This document shows positions 17,929-25,910 of a stretch of DNA of 61,332 bases, piece after piece (position 1 is the stretch's first letter; every line of letters begins with the position of its first letter). This DNA is from an uncultured Clostridia bacterium (lineage in GTDB: Bacteria; Bacillota; Clostridia; Oscillospirales; Oscillospiraceae): assembly GCA_947173485.1 (NCBI GenBank), contig CAMWFH010000016.1:1-61332 (forward strand), given 5' to 3'. The notes under the pieces were generated by a model, which was given only the letters and a program-made list of their open reading frames with translations, did not search any database and had not been told where the DNA came from. The position numbers were made by a program, and so were the translations under genes.

Positions 17929-19017
17929 TCAGTCGAACTCCCACCGGACGGCGCGGCTGACATAGGATCCGGGATCCCGGATGAAGTCCGGCCAGGCGGC
18001 GACGGCCTGGAAGATGTCATGCTCCATATCGGCGAACCAGATCTTCTGCGTTTCCGGCTCCCAGAGGAGCATCACGGCGTAGTCCTCGCTGTCCTCCACC
18101 AGGGCGAGGCAGGCGTGGCCCTGGCAGTCGAGCTCCGGCACGTCTGTGTAGGCAAAGAGGCGGATCCAGCGGGGGTCGGTCCCCTCCGGGAATGCCAGCA
18201 GCAGGGGGCCGTTTTTGAAGTAGTCCCGCATGGCGTCAGAGACCCGGTAGCGCTTGAACCGCTCGTCCTGCTGCTCCTCCGTGACCGCCGGCTCCACGGA
18301 CTGGATATACCGCGCCGTTTTCATATGTCCATTGGCCCGGGCGGCGGTGTAAGGCCGGTAGCCGAACTTGTTATGGATCGTCAGGTCCGCCCCCCGCTCC
18401 ACAAGGAACTGCACCATCGCTGTGCGCCCCTCTTTTGCCGCCCGAAGGACCGGCGTGCTCTGGCTGTCGCCCCGGCTGTTTATATCGACGCCTGTATCCA
18501 GCAGATACCGGACGACTGCCAGACAGCCATCGCCGGCGGCGTGGCAGAGGGCGGGGCCCCCCAGCTCCCGGATGGGCAGGTCCGCCTTTGCCAGCAGGGC
18601 CGGACACGCCGCCTCATCCCACACCTCCGACAAATTGAGGAGCAGGCTGGTGATGTCCCGCCCCTCCCGGCCAAACCGCCCGCCGTGGTCCAGCATATAG
18701 TCCAGCAGGGCAAAGTCTCTCCGGGCGATCGCCATGAACAGCGCATCTCCTTTGGGCCCTAAGTCCACCAGACCGCGGTCTATGAGCAGGCGGACGATCT
18801 CCATTTGGCCATTCTGATAGGCAAAGCGGAAAGCGTCGGTATAGCGGGTAACGGTCCGCTTGCCCAGCACCACGGTCTCCGGGATGTTTTTCCGCAGCTC
18901 CACGGCCTTGCCCTTCCGAAAGAGCAGGCTGCCGTCTTCCGCCAGACGGCGCATGGTCTCGATATCGCCGGCCAGGATCGCCTCCCCCGCCGGGGGCATG
19001 GGCGCTTTTGCGTGCAT
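17929..19017 (-). CDS. Ankyrin-repeat protein
   Basis: The protein has 362 residues. At least four ankyrin-type repeats lie between about residues 10 and 240 (for example GQMEIVRLLIDRGLVDLGP, GCLAVVRYLLDTGVDIN, GRTAMVQFLVERGADLTI). The C-terminal 120 residues form a separate globular region rich in Trp/Asp that I do not recognise. No signal peptide or membrane segment is seen, so it is cytoplasmic. GGGAGAG precedes the ATG. It is monocistronic, with its own promoter at 19053-19081. Ankyrin arrays mediate protein contacts; the partner is unknown. Confidence 0.8.
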   Translation of the reverse strand: MHAKAPMPPAGEAILAGDIETMRRLAEDGSLLFRKGKAVELRKNIPETVVLGKRTVTRYTDAFRFAYQNGQMEIVRLLIDRGLVDLGPKGDALFMAIARRDFALLDYMLDHGGRFGREGRDITSLLLNLSEVWDEAACPALLAKADLPIRELGGPALCHAAGDGCLAVVRYLLDTGVDINSRGDSQSTPVLRAAKEGRTAMVQFLVERGADLTIHNKFGYRPYTAARANGHMKTARYIQSVEPAVTEEQQDERFKRYRVSDAMRDYFKNGPLLLAFPEGTDPRWIRLFAYTDVPELDCQGHACLALVEDSEDYAVMLLWEPETQKIWFADMEHDIFQAVAAWPDFIRDPGSYVSRAVRWEFD

Positions 19018-19052
19018 AGGCTGTCTCTCCCATCTGTGTGATCTCGTCCGGT

Positions 19053-19081
19053 ATCATAGCACACCTGGCAGGCCGCCGCAA
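19053..19081 (-). promoter_or_regulatory. Promoter of the ankyrin gene
   Basis: On the minus strand, TTGCGG (19076-19081), a 17-base spacer and TATGAT (19053-19058) lie about 36 bases before the ATG at 19017. Confidence 0.65.
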
Positions 19082-19111
19082 GGACTTTGGATAAATATGA
19101 TATATTTGTCC

Positions 19112-19141
19112 TTGACAAAAAGCGGTGGTATGCCGTATTAT
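19112..19141 (+). promoter_or_regulatory. Promoter of the rny leader
   Basis: TTGACA (19112-19117), an 18-base spacer and TATTAT (19136-19141) predict a transcript start near 19148, about 225 bases before the rny start codon. Confidence 0.8.
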
Positions 19142-19147
19142 AGATAA

Positions 19148-19372
19148 GGATATTCTTCGGAGGGTAGCAAGGGGTACGCTCCGATCGGACGGATATGCGG
19201 CCTATGGGCCGTTTCGGCCCCGCCTATCCCGGGGCCGGTCTTTTTGCCTGCGGAGGCCCCGGCGGGGCAGTCTCGCCCACAGGGAGGAAGGGCCGTCCGT
19301 TTGTCCATAGATCTCCATGGAACGACCATGGAATCAATACAATGTCAGTAAGAAAGAGGAGGCACCAGGTAC
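19148..19372 (+). promoter_or_regulatory. Structured 5' leader of rny with attenuator-like hairpins
   Basis: This 225-base region has no gene. Three overlapping stems can form: CGGCC/GGCCG (19198-19211), GGGCCG/CGGCCC (19206-19220) and CGGCCCCG/CGGGGCCG (19215-19237). The last is directly followed by GTCTTTTT, a classic intrinsic terminator. The second and third stems share bases 19215-19220 and exclude each other, as in attenuators and riboswitches. Upstream, CGGAG and CTCCG around 19157-19183 form another stem that could be part of a sensor. I could not match it to a known riboswitch class. A separate small RNA ending near 19245 is an alternative. Confidence 0.55.
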
Positions 19373-20929
19373 ATGCCATCTTGGGCGATCTACATCGTGG
19401 TAGCCGTTGTCGCCGCCGCGATCGCCGGTCTGGCCTGCTTCCTTCTTGGCATTCACTATCGCAAAGCCACAGCGGAGAGGGAGATCTCCAGCGCAGAGGA
19501 GGAGGCCCGCCGGATCATCAACGAGGCCATCAAAAGCTCCGAGAGCAAAAAGCGGGAGGCCCTCCTGGAGGCAAAAGAGGAGATCCTGAAGAACAGAAGT
19601 GAATATGAGAAGGAAGTAAAGGAACGCAGGGCCGAGCTGCAGCGGCAGGAGAACCGCTTGCAGCAGAAGGAAGAGACCCTGGACCGGAAGACCGACAACA
19701 TCGAAAAGAAAGAAGAGCAGCTGAACCAGAAGCACGCCGCCCTGGACAAGACCCAAGCGGAGATCAAGGCGATCGAAGACCAGCAGCTGGCACGGCTGGA
19801 AGAGATCTCCGGCTTCACGTCGGAGGAGGCCAAGGCTTACCTCATCTCCCAGATCGAATCCGAGGTCACTCACGAGGCGGCCATGAAGATCAAGGAGATC
19901 GAGAGCCGGGCCAAGGAGGAGGCGGACGCCAGGGCCCGGGAGATCGTGGGCACCGCCATCCAGCGCTGCGCCGCCGACCATGTGGCCGAGATCACCGTCA
20001 GTGTGGTACCCCTGCCCAATGACGAGATGAAGGGCCGCATCATCGGTCGGGAAGGCCGCAACATCCGCACCATCGAGACCCTCACCGGCGTGGATCTGAT
20101 CATCGACGACACGCCGGAGGCCATCACCGTATCCTGCTTCGAGCCTGTGCGCCGCGAGATCGCACGGGTCGCCTTGGAGAAGCTGATCGCCGATGGGCGC
20201 ATCCACCCCACCCACATCGAGGAGATGGTGGAGAAGGCCCGCCGGGAGGTGGACGCCGTGATCAAGAGCGAGGGCGAGCGAGCCGCCTTCGAGACCGGCG
20301 TCCGGGGACTGCATCCTGAGATCATCAAGGTCCTAGGCCGGCTCCACTACCGCACCAGCTACAGCCAGAACGTTTTGCAGCACTCCATCGAGGTCAGCCA
20401 CATCGCCGGCCTCATGGCCGCGGAGCTGGGCGCCGACGTGACCGCCGCCAAGCGGGCCGGCCTGCTCCACGACATCGGCAAGGCATTAGACCGGGAGTTC
20501 GAGGGCACCCACGTCAGCCTGGGCGTGGAGTTCTGCCGGCGCTACAAGGAGCGGGAGGAGATCCTCCACGCGATCCAGGCCCACCACGGCGACGTAGAGT
20601 GCAAGAGCCTGGTGGCCTGCCTGGTCCAGGCAGCCGACGCCGTCTCCGCCGCCCGTCCCGGGGCCCGGCGGGAGAACCTGGAGAACTATATCAAGCGTCT
20701 GGAGAAGCTGGAGGAGATCACCGGGAGCTATCCCGGCGTGGATAAGTCCTACGCCATCCAGGCCGGCCGGGAGGTCCGCGTCATGGTCAAGCCCGAGCAG
20801 GTCAGTGAGGACCAGATGGTCATCCTGGCCCGGGACCTGGCCAAGAAGATCGAGAACGAGCTAGAGTACCCCGGTCAGATCAAGGTCCACGTCCTGCGGG
20901 AGACCAAGGTTGTGGAATACGCAAAGTAG
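19373..20929 (+). CDS. rny: Ribonuclease Y
   Basis: The protein has 518 residues, the usual length. One N-terminal transmembrane helix (residues 4-25) is followed by a long coiled coil with many Lys/Glu (about 30-190), a KH RNA-binding domain (about 205-270, [15 protein letters not shown]) and an HD domain with HDIGKALD near 365-372 holding the catalytic His-Asp. It starts mRNA decay at the membrane in Firmicutes. AGGAGG lies 10 bases before the ATG. Its leader holds an attenuator-like structure, and a terminator follows at 20951. Confidence 0.97.
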   Translation: MPSWAIYIVVAVVAAAIAGLACFLLGIHYRKATAEREISSAEEEARRIINEAIKSSESKKREALLEAKEEILKNRSEYEKEVKERRAELQRQENRLQQKEETLDRKTDNIEKKEEQLNQKHAALDKTQAEIKAIEDQQLARLEEISGFTSEEAKAYLISQIESEVTHEAAMKIKEIESRAKEEADARAREIVGTAIQRCAADHVAEITVSVVPLPNDEMKGRIIGREGRNIRTIETLTGVDLIIDDTPEAITVSCFEPVRREIARVALEKLIADGRIHPTHIEEMVEKARREVDAVIKSEGERAAFETGVRGLHPEIIKVLGRLHYRTSYSQNVLQHSIEVSHIAGLMAAELGADVTAAKRAGLLHDIGKALDREFEGTHVSLGVEFCRRYKEREEILHAIQAHHGDVECKSLVACLVQAADAVSAARPGARRENLENYIKRLEKLEEITGSYPGVDKSYAIQAGREVRVMVKPEQVSEDQMVILARDLAKKIENELEYPGQIKVHVLRETKVVEYAK

Positions 20930-20950
20930 TTTTACAGCCGGATATGACAG

Positions 20951-20987
20951 GAGGGACTGCCCGGACGGGCAGTCCCTCTTTGCTTTA
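20951..20987 (+). terminator. Terminator of rny
   Basis: A perfect 12-bp stem (20951-20962 with 20967-20978) and a 4-base loop are followed by TTTGCTTT. Confidence 0.9.
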
Positions 20988-21016
20988 TGTTTTGCACTTC
21001 CGCCAGTTCCCAAAAC

Positions 21017-21048
21017 GCAGGGCCGGCAGGGCCAAAGGCCCTGCCGGC
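21017..21048 (-). terminator. Terminator of the serC-serA operon
   Basis: A perfect 12-bp GC-rich stem (21022-21033 with 21037-21048) has an AAA loop. On the minus strand the stem is followed by CTGCGTTTT. It lies about 40 bases after the serA stop. Confidence 0.8.
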
Positions 21049-21085
21049 TGCATCGTCTGTATGAAAGATACGAAAGACGCGTTCC

Positions 21086-21997
21086 TTACTTGCCGAAGCC
21101 CTCGATGATGTCCACGATCTCCGCGCCGATGCGCTTCTGGGCCTCCTTGGTGGCGGCGCCGATGTGGGGGGTGCAGGAGACGGCGGGGTGGCAGTAGAGG
21201 GCGGCATTGGTGGCGGGCTCGTCGGCGTAGACATCCAGGCCGGCGGCATGGATCTTGCCGCTGTTCAGGGCCTCCAACAGGTCCGCCTCGTCCACGTTGT
21301 CGCCCCGGCTGGTGTTGATGAACACCACGCCGTCCTTCATCTTGTCGATGTTCTCCTTGCGGATCAGCTTGACGCCGTTGAGGGAGGGGGTGTGGAGGGA
21401 GATGAAGTCGGAGCGCTCCAGCAGCTCGTCCAGCTCCACATACTGCATCCCCATCTGCTCCTCGATGCCAGGGACATGGTAGATATCCTGGGCGATGACG
21501 GTCATGCCGATGCCCTTGGCCATCCGGCCCAGAGCCTGGCCGATACGGCCAAAGCCGATGATGCCCAGAGTCTTGCCTCCCAGCTCGATGCCCTTGCCGT
21601 AGGCCTTCTTCTCCCATTTGCCTTCCCGCATGGTGTGGCCGGCGATGGAGATGTAGCGGGCGCAGGAGAGCATATGGCTCAGGGCCAGCTCCGCCACGGA
21701 GTTGGAGGAGGCCCGGGGGGTGTTCTTCACGGCGATGCCGTTCTCCTCGGCGTACTGGACATCGATGTTGTCCACGCCCACGCCGCCGCGGATGATGAGC
21801 TTCAAGCGGCTGCCCTTGGCCGCGTCGATATGGACCTTGCGGACCTTGGTGGCGCTGCGGACCACGCAGACATCGAAGTCCCGCAGGGCCGCTCCCAGCT
21901 CCTCGGGGGCGTAGAACTGCTCCACCACCTCGTGGCCGTTCTTCTTCAGCTGCTCCAGAGCGGTCTTATCCATCCCGTCAGTGACTAAAATTCGCAT
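21086..21997 (-). CDS. serA: D-3-phosphoglycerate dehydrogenase / D-2-hydroxyacid dehydrogenase
   Basis: The protein has 303 residues, a short form without the C-terminal ACT/ASB regulatory domains. The NAD-binding motif is GFGRIGQALG near residue 145, with the Arg of RGGVGVDNID and the catalytic His in the SCTPHIGAATKEA segment. It oxidises 3-phosphoglycerate to 3-phosphohydroxypyruvate, the first step of serine synthesis. The assignment as SerA rather than another D-hydroxyacid dehydrogenase rests on cotranscription with serC. No ACT domain means allosteric serine feedback is not expected by the usual mechanism. Confidence 0.9.
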   Translation of the reverse strand: MRILVTDGMDKTALEQLKKNGHEVVEQFYAPEELGAALRDFDVCVVRSATKVRKVHIDAAKGSRLKLIIRGGVGVDNIDVQYAEENGIAVKNTPRASSNSVAELALSHMLSCARYISIAGHTMREGKWEKKAYGKGIELGGKTLGIIGFGRIGQALGRMAKGIGMTVIAQDIYHVPGIEEQMGMQYVELDELLERSDFISLHTPSLNGVKLIRKENIDKMKDGVVFINTSRGDNVDEADLLEALNSGKIHAAGLDVYADEPATNAALYCHPAVSCTPHIGAATKEAQKRIGAEIVDIIEGFGK

Positions 21998-22021
21998 GAT
22001 GCGTTTCCTCCTATCGACCTA

Positions 22022-22234
22022 TCAAATTTCCGGCATATTCTTGTCGATCACGACGTTCCCGTCTCCGTCCAGCAAGGGCGTGATGCAGGAGATATCAAAG
22101 TCCGACCCGAAAGACGCCAGATAGTTGACGCCTGTCACCGTGTCGCGGATGATCGACAGACTGCACATGCCGATGCCGTGCTGCTCTTTTATGATGAACC
22201 GTTTCTCTTTTTTCTGATCGCCTTTACCGAACAT
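22022..22234 (-). CDS. DUF6440 family small protein
   Basis: The protein has 70 residues with the family pattern GVNYLASFGSD...ITPLLDGDGNVVID. It starts 2 bases beyond the serC stop codon and ends 24 bases before serA, so it is translated from the serine-pathway transcript. The family has no assigned function. The frequent location beside metabolic genes suggests an accessory role, but nothing in the sequence shows it. Confidence 0.75.
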   Translation of the reverse strand: MFGKGDQKKEKRFIIKEQHGIGMCSLSIIRDTVTGVNYLASFGSDFDISCITPLLDGDGNVVIDKNMPEI

Positions 22235-22235
22235 C

Positions 22236-23324
22236 TCAGCCGTTCTCTGCCTCGAACTTCTTCAGGAACGCCACCAGGGCCTCCACGCCCTCCTTGGGCA
22301 TGGCGTTGTAGACGCTGGCCCGGAGGCCGCCTACGCTCTTGTGGCCCTTCAGGTTGTCGTAGCCGGCGGCCTTGGTGGCGGCCACTACCTTGGCGTCCAG
22401 CTCCTTGCTCTCGGTGACGAAGGGGATGTTCATCAGGGAGCGGCAGTCCTTGTCCACGGTGCCCCGGAACATCTTGGAGCTGTCTAAGAAGTCGTACATG
22501 ACCTGGGCCTTGGCGATGTTGCGCCGCTCCATCTCCTCCAGGCCGCCGATGCTCTTCAGGTACTTGAACACCTTGCCGCAGCAGTAGATGGCCCAGCAGT
22601 TGGGGGTGTTGTACATGGAGCCGTTGTCGGCGTGGATCTTATAGTCCATATACAGGGGGACCTTGGGGTCCAGGTCGTCCCGGATCAGATCCTCCCGGAT
22701 GATGACCACCACCATACCGGCGGGGCCCACGTTCTTCTGGACGCCGGCGTAGATCAGGCCGTAGTCCGAGACGTTGCAGGGCTTGGAGAGGAACATGGAG
22801 CTCTGGTCGCTGACTAAGATCTTGCCCTTCGTATCGGGCAGCTTCTGCCAGGTGACGCCATGGATGGTCTCGTTCTCGCAGATGTAGACGTAGTCGGCGT
22901 TGTCGGGGATGGCACCGGCGTTGTCGGCGGGGATATAGCAGTAGTTGCGGTCCTTGCTAGAGCCTAAGACCACCACCTCGCCATACTTCTTGGCCTCGGC
23001 GATGGCCTTCTTGGACCAGGCGCCGGTCTCATAGTAGCAGGCCACGCCGTTCTTCATCAGGTTCATCGGGACCATGGCGAACTGGAGGGTGGCGCCGCCC
23101 TGGATGAAGAGGACCTTGTAGTTGTCGGGGATGCCCATCAGGTCCCGCAGGTCCTGCTCGGCCTCATCGATGATCTGCTGGTAGACCGGGGAGCGGTGGC
23201 TCATCTCCATGACGCACATACCGGAGCCCCGGTAGTTCATCATCTCGTCCCGGATCTCCTCCAGTACGCTCTCGGGCATGGTGGCCGGACCGGCGGAAAA
23301 GTTGTAAACGCGATCGTATTTCAT
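22236..23324 (-). CDS. serC: Phosphoserine aminotransferase
   Basis: The PLP enzyme converts 3-phosphohydroxypyruvate and glutamate to phosphoserine. It has 362 residues. The N-terminus YNFSAGPATMPESVL and the PLP Lys in YAGVQKNVGPAG are diagnostic. The start at 23324 is preferred over a longer frame to 23390, because AGGAGGAG lies just upstream and homologues begin MxYDRVYNFSAGP. It is the first gene of serC-DUF6440-serA; serB is not in the window. Confidence 0.96.
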   Translation of the reverse strand: MKYDRVYNFSAGPATMPESVLEEIRDEMMNYRGSGMCVMEMSHRSPVYQQIIDEAEQDLRDLMGIPDNYKVLFIQGGATLQFAMVPMNLMKNGVACYYETGAWSKKAIAEAKKYGEVVVLGSSKDRNYCYIPADNAGAIPDNADYVYICENETIHGVTWQKLPDTKGKILVSDQSSMFLSKPCNVSDYGLIYAGVQKNVGPAGMVVVIIREDLIRDDLDPKVPLYMDYKIHADNGSMYNTPNCWAIYCCGKVFKYLKSIGGLEEMERRNIAKAQVMYDFLDSSKMFRGTVDKDCRSLMNIPFVTESKELDAKVVAATKAAGYDNLKGHKSVGGLRASVYNAMPKEGVEALVAFLKKFEAENG

Positions 23325-23378
23325 GATCTCCTCCTGTACATATACCTGTCGGTTAGTCGGTGCAGCGCTGATAAGGAT

Positions 23379-23407
23379 AGTATAGTACATTGGATGGAAA
23401 TAATCAA
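23379..23407 (-). promoter_or_regulatory. Promoter of serC operon
   Basis: On the minus strand, TTGATT (23402-23407), a 17-base spacer and TATACT (23379-23384) lie about 55 bases before the serC start. Confidence 0.75.
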
Positions 23408-23533
23408 CAGGAAAACTAAAATTTCTTTCGATATGCTAAAAATTTTTTTGGAGCAACACACCTGCTTTTGGGATATAGACTTTGGACGGAGATCCTGCTA
23501 TAATAAATCGATTTTAGGAGCAGAGAGTGGGAT

Positions 23534-23806
23534 GTGCATGATGTCATGAGTATCCTGTTCGATCAGGAGAAAATCTGGGAGATCGAAAAACAGCATATCC
23601 GCAAGAAGGAGCGGGCCGAGGGGCGCGCTGAGGGCCGCGCTGAGGGGCAGGCCGAAGGCCGGGCTGAGGGGACAAGGAACGCTCTCTTAGGTTCCATCAG
23701 GGCTTTGATGGAGAGCATGGAGACCACGGAAGAACATGCAATGACCCTTCTGAAGGTCCCTCAAGAGGAATGGGATCAGTACAAAAAGCTTCTGGCTAAC
23801 AGTTAA
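23534..23806 (+). CDS. Short protein with AEGR repeats, probable Rpn/PD-(D/E)XK family C-terminal remnant
   Basis: The protein has up to 90 residues from a GTG at 23534; an ATG at 23546 is also possible. Five AEGR/AEGQ/AEGT units (about 23618-23674) form the charged helix typical of the C-terminus of Rpn-family putative transposases/nucleases. The segment MSILFDQEKIWEIEKQHIRKK before it also fits that family. The nuclease domain is missing, so this is either a remnant or a stand-alone tail protein. A possible promoter (TAGACT, 17-base spacer, TATAAT near 23497) precedes it, and a 15-bp hairpin follows. Confidence 0.5.
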   Translation: MHDVMSILFDQEKIWEIEKQHIRKKERAEGRAEGRAEGQAEGRAEGTRNALLGSIRALMESMETTEEHAMTLLKVPQEEWDQYKKLLANS

Positions 23807-23823
23807 AGATGCAGACCGGCAAG

Positions 23824-23858
23824 CTGGGGCGGCTGACAGTCCTTGTCAGCCGCCCCAG
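23824..23858. terminator. Symmetric hairpin between converging genes
   Basis: A perfect 15-bp stem (23824-23838 with 23844-23858) and a 5-base loop lie between the AEGR gene and the minus-strand gene ending at 23868. No T-tract is seen on either side. Confidence 0.5.
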
Positions 23859-23867
23859 TCTATGTAC

Positions 23868-24275
23868 TTAGGTCTTCTTTTGGAACGCCCTGCGGCACTT
23901 AGGGCAGGTGATCTCGATCTTGCCCGCCCCCTTAGGGACCCGCAGCGTCGTCCCGCACTGCTTGCAGACGTAGTAGCGGCAGGTCCGCCGGTCCTGCCAG
24001 CGGCGGCGAAGGAGCGCCGTCCTGCTCCGCACCCGTCCCCGCAGGACCAGATACTGCTCCCGCTCCTGCCGCCGCCGGGGCAGATTCTTAGAACACATCC
24101 GAAAGATCGCGATGCCCAGGACTGCCCAGGCCGCCGCCCCGCAGATCCGCAGGGGCGGGAAGAGAGATAGGATGCACAGCAGCATCCCCAGCCGGGAGAG
24201 GAACAGGTTCAGCTCATCCGGCCCATAGCGCCCCTGCATCCACACCGCCATCCTTTGTATCCATCGCTGCATCAT
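23868..24275 (-). CDS. Zinc-ribbon membrane protein
   Basis: The protein has 135 residues. One or two hydrophobic segments lie at about residues 27-60, followed by an Arg-rich stretch and a C-terminal zinc ribbon (CKQCGTTLRVP ... CPKCRRAF). This fits small membrane proteins with a zjdR/zinc-ribbon tail seen in many Clostridia. GGAAGGG lies 7 bases before the ATG. A promoter lies at 24306-24334. Function is unknown. Confidence 0.7.
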   Translation of the reverse strand: MMQRWIQRMAVWMQGRYGPDELNLFLSRLGMLLCILSLFPPLRICGAAAWAVLGIAIFRMCSKNLPRRRQEREQYLVLRGRVRSRTALLRRRWQDRRTCRYYVCKQCGTTLRVPKGAGKIEITCPKCRRAFQKKT

Positions 24276-24305
24276 GCCACGACCCTTCCTATCTTGATAC
24301 CTGTC

Positions 24306-24334
24306 ATGGTAAACACTCTTTGCCCGTTTGTCAA
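24306..24334 (-). promoter_or_regulatory. Promoter of the zinc-ribbon membrane protein gene
   Basis: On the minus strand, TTGACA (24329-24334), a 17-base spacer and TACCAT (24306-24311) are present. The -35 is perfect and the -10 is weak. Confidence 0.6.
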
Positions 24335-24456
24335 CTGTCCGGGGACATTGTTTTCAAAACATTCATATTGCGCTTACGATCTTAGGATACCCAGGAACTT
24401 TTTTCCGCCGCCGTCCGTCTAAAGGGACAGCAAACACGGAAAGGAGCGTCTTTCTT

Positions 24457-25866
24457 ATGAAACGAACGATCGCGATGCTGCTGCTCCTGGCCCTGCTGGC
24501 CGGATGCGCCGCCCAGCCGGCGCCTGACGATCCCTCCTCTCCAAGCGGTCCCGATCCTGACCATGATGGGAGCGCCCCGGAGCCGGTCCAGGTCCGCCTG
24601 CTGGACTATGCCCTGGCCCAGCCGGAGTATCCCAGCTTCCCCACCAAGCCCGTTTTCCCGGAGAATGGCTCCGCCAGCGACTGGGAGGCTTATGACGCGG
24701 CCCTGCCCCAGTATGAGCAGGGCCTCTCCGCCCTCCGGGGCGAGGGGCTGCTGCCAGAGGAGAAGGATGCCCTCCGGCGCTTTGCCGCCGCCAGCCTGCC
24801 CCTGGCGCTGGCAGGACACGAGGGGGAGAACGCCGTCTACTCGCCGGTGTCCCTCTGGTCTGCCCTGGCCATGCTGGCCCCATGCGCCCAGGGGGAGAGC
24901 CGGGAGCAGGTCCTCACCGCCCTGGGGGTGGACCGCACGGAGGCCCTCCAGGACCAGGTGTCCCGCCTCTGGCGGAGCCTCTACACCGATGACGGCAACA
25001 ACGCCCTGGTGCTGGCCAACTCCATCTGGCTCAACAGCGGCTTGAAGGGGCGGTATGTCCAGTCCACTCTGGACACCCTGGCCCAGAAGTATTTTGCCGG
25101 GACCTACGCCGTCCCCATGGGCACCCCGGCGGCGGACCAGGCCATCACCAACTGGATCTCCGAGCAGACCCACGGCCTGATCGGCGGCGGGGAGCCGGTG
25201 GTCCAGACCATCCCAGAGGCTGCCGCCCTTCTGGCCAGCTCCCTCTACTACCGGGCGGGCTGGACCGATTCGTTCTTTGAAGCGTTCAACACCCAGGACA
25301 TCTTCACCGATGCCGCCGGGAACGAGGCCACCGTTGACTTCATGCGCAAGGGCACCTCCGGCGTCTTTCTGAAACGGGAGGGCTACCAGGCCGCCGAGCT
25401 GCCCACACAGCTGGGCTCCATGCTGTTCATCCTGCCGGAGGAGGGCGTGACACCGGAGAGCCTGCTCCAGGAGCCGGTGCTGCTGACGGGTCTGGAGGGC
25501 TGTCAGGACCTTCGGGAGGGCGATATCCACTGGTCCATGCCCAAGTTCGACGTGGATAGCAAGCTGGACCTGATGGACGCCCTGGACCGGCTGGGCATCA
25601 CGGACCTGCTGGACCCGGCCCAGGCAGACCTCTCCGCCCTGACGGACCTGCCCGCTTACCTCTCCGGCGCGGAGCAGCTGAGCCGGGTGAAGGTGGATGA
25701 GGAGGGGGTGGAGGCCGCTTCTGTCACCATGCTGGCAGCCGCCGGCTGTTCGCTGCCGCCGGAACCGGAGGAGATCTGCGTCATGGACCTAGACCGCCCC
25801 TTCCTGTTCGCCATCCGTATGTCCGGCGTGCCCCTGTTCGTGGGCATCGTCAATCAGGTCGGATAG
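24457..25866 (+). CDS. Serpin-family lipoprotein, copy 1
   Basis: The protein has 469 residues from the ATG at 24457 (AAGGAG upstream). The lipobox LLAGC at residues about 14-18 predicts a surface lipoprotein. A Pro/Asp/Ser linker and a short charged region follow. The serpin fold is indicated by ENAVYSPVSLWSALAML, ALVLANSIWLN, a breach/shutter region and the C-terminal DRPFLFAIRMSGVPLFVGIVNQ. The hinge of the reactive-centre loop, EEGVEAASVT, is of the inhibitory type with small residues. The loop that follows (MLAAAGCSLPPEPEEI) differs from copy 2. It probably traps host or bacterial serine/cysteine proteases at the cell surface. Confidence 0.88.
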   Translation: MKRTIAMLLLLALLAGCAAQPAPDDPSSPSGPDPDHDGSAPEPVQVRLLDYALAQPEYPSFPTKPVFPENGSASDWEAYDAALPQYEQGLSALRGEGLLPEEKDALRRFAAASLPLALAGHEGENAVYSPVSLWSALAMLAPCAQGESREQVLTALGVDRTEALQDQVSRLWRSLYTDDGNNALVLANSIWLNSGLKGRYVQSTLDTLAQKYFAGTYAVPMGTPAADQAITNWISEQTHGLIGGGEPVVQTIPEAAALLASSLYYRAGWTDSFFEAFNTQDIFTDAAGNEATVDFMRKGTSGVFLKREGYQAAELPTQLGSMLFILPEEGVTPESLLQEPVLLTGLEGCQDLREGDIHWSMPKFDVDSKLDLMDALDRLGITDLLDPAQADLSALTDLPAYLSGAEQLSRVKVDEEGVEAASVTMLAAAGCSLPPEPEEICVMDLDRPFLFAIRMSGVPLFVGIVNQVG

Positions 25867-25910
25867 ACCGAGAAGAGACAGGCTCTTAAAAGATAAAGGA
25901 GGTCCCGCCT

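Noticed and set aside
23616..23674. AEGR repeats as a CRISPR or regulatory array
   Set aside because: They are coding repeats of 12 bases without spacers.
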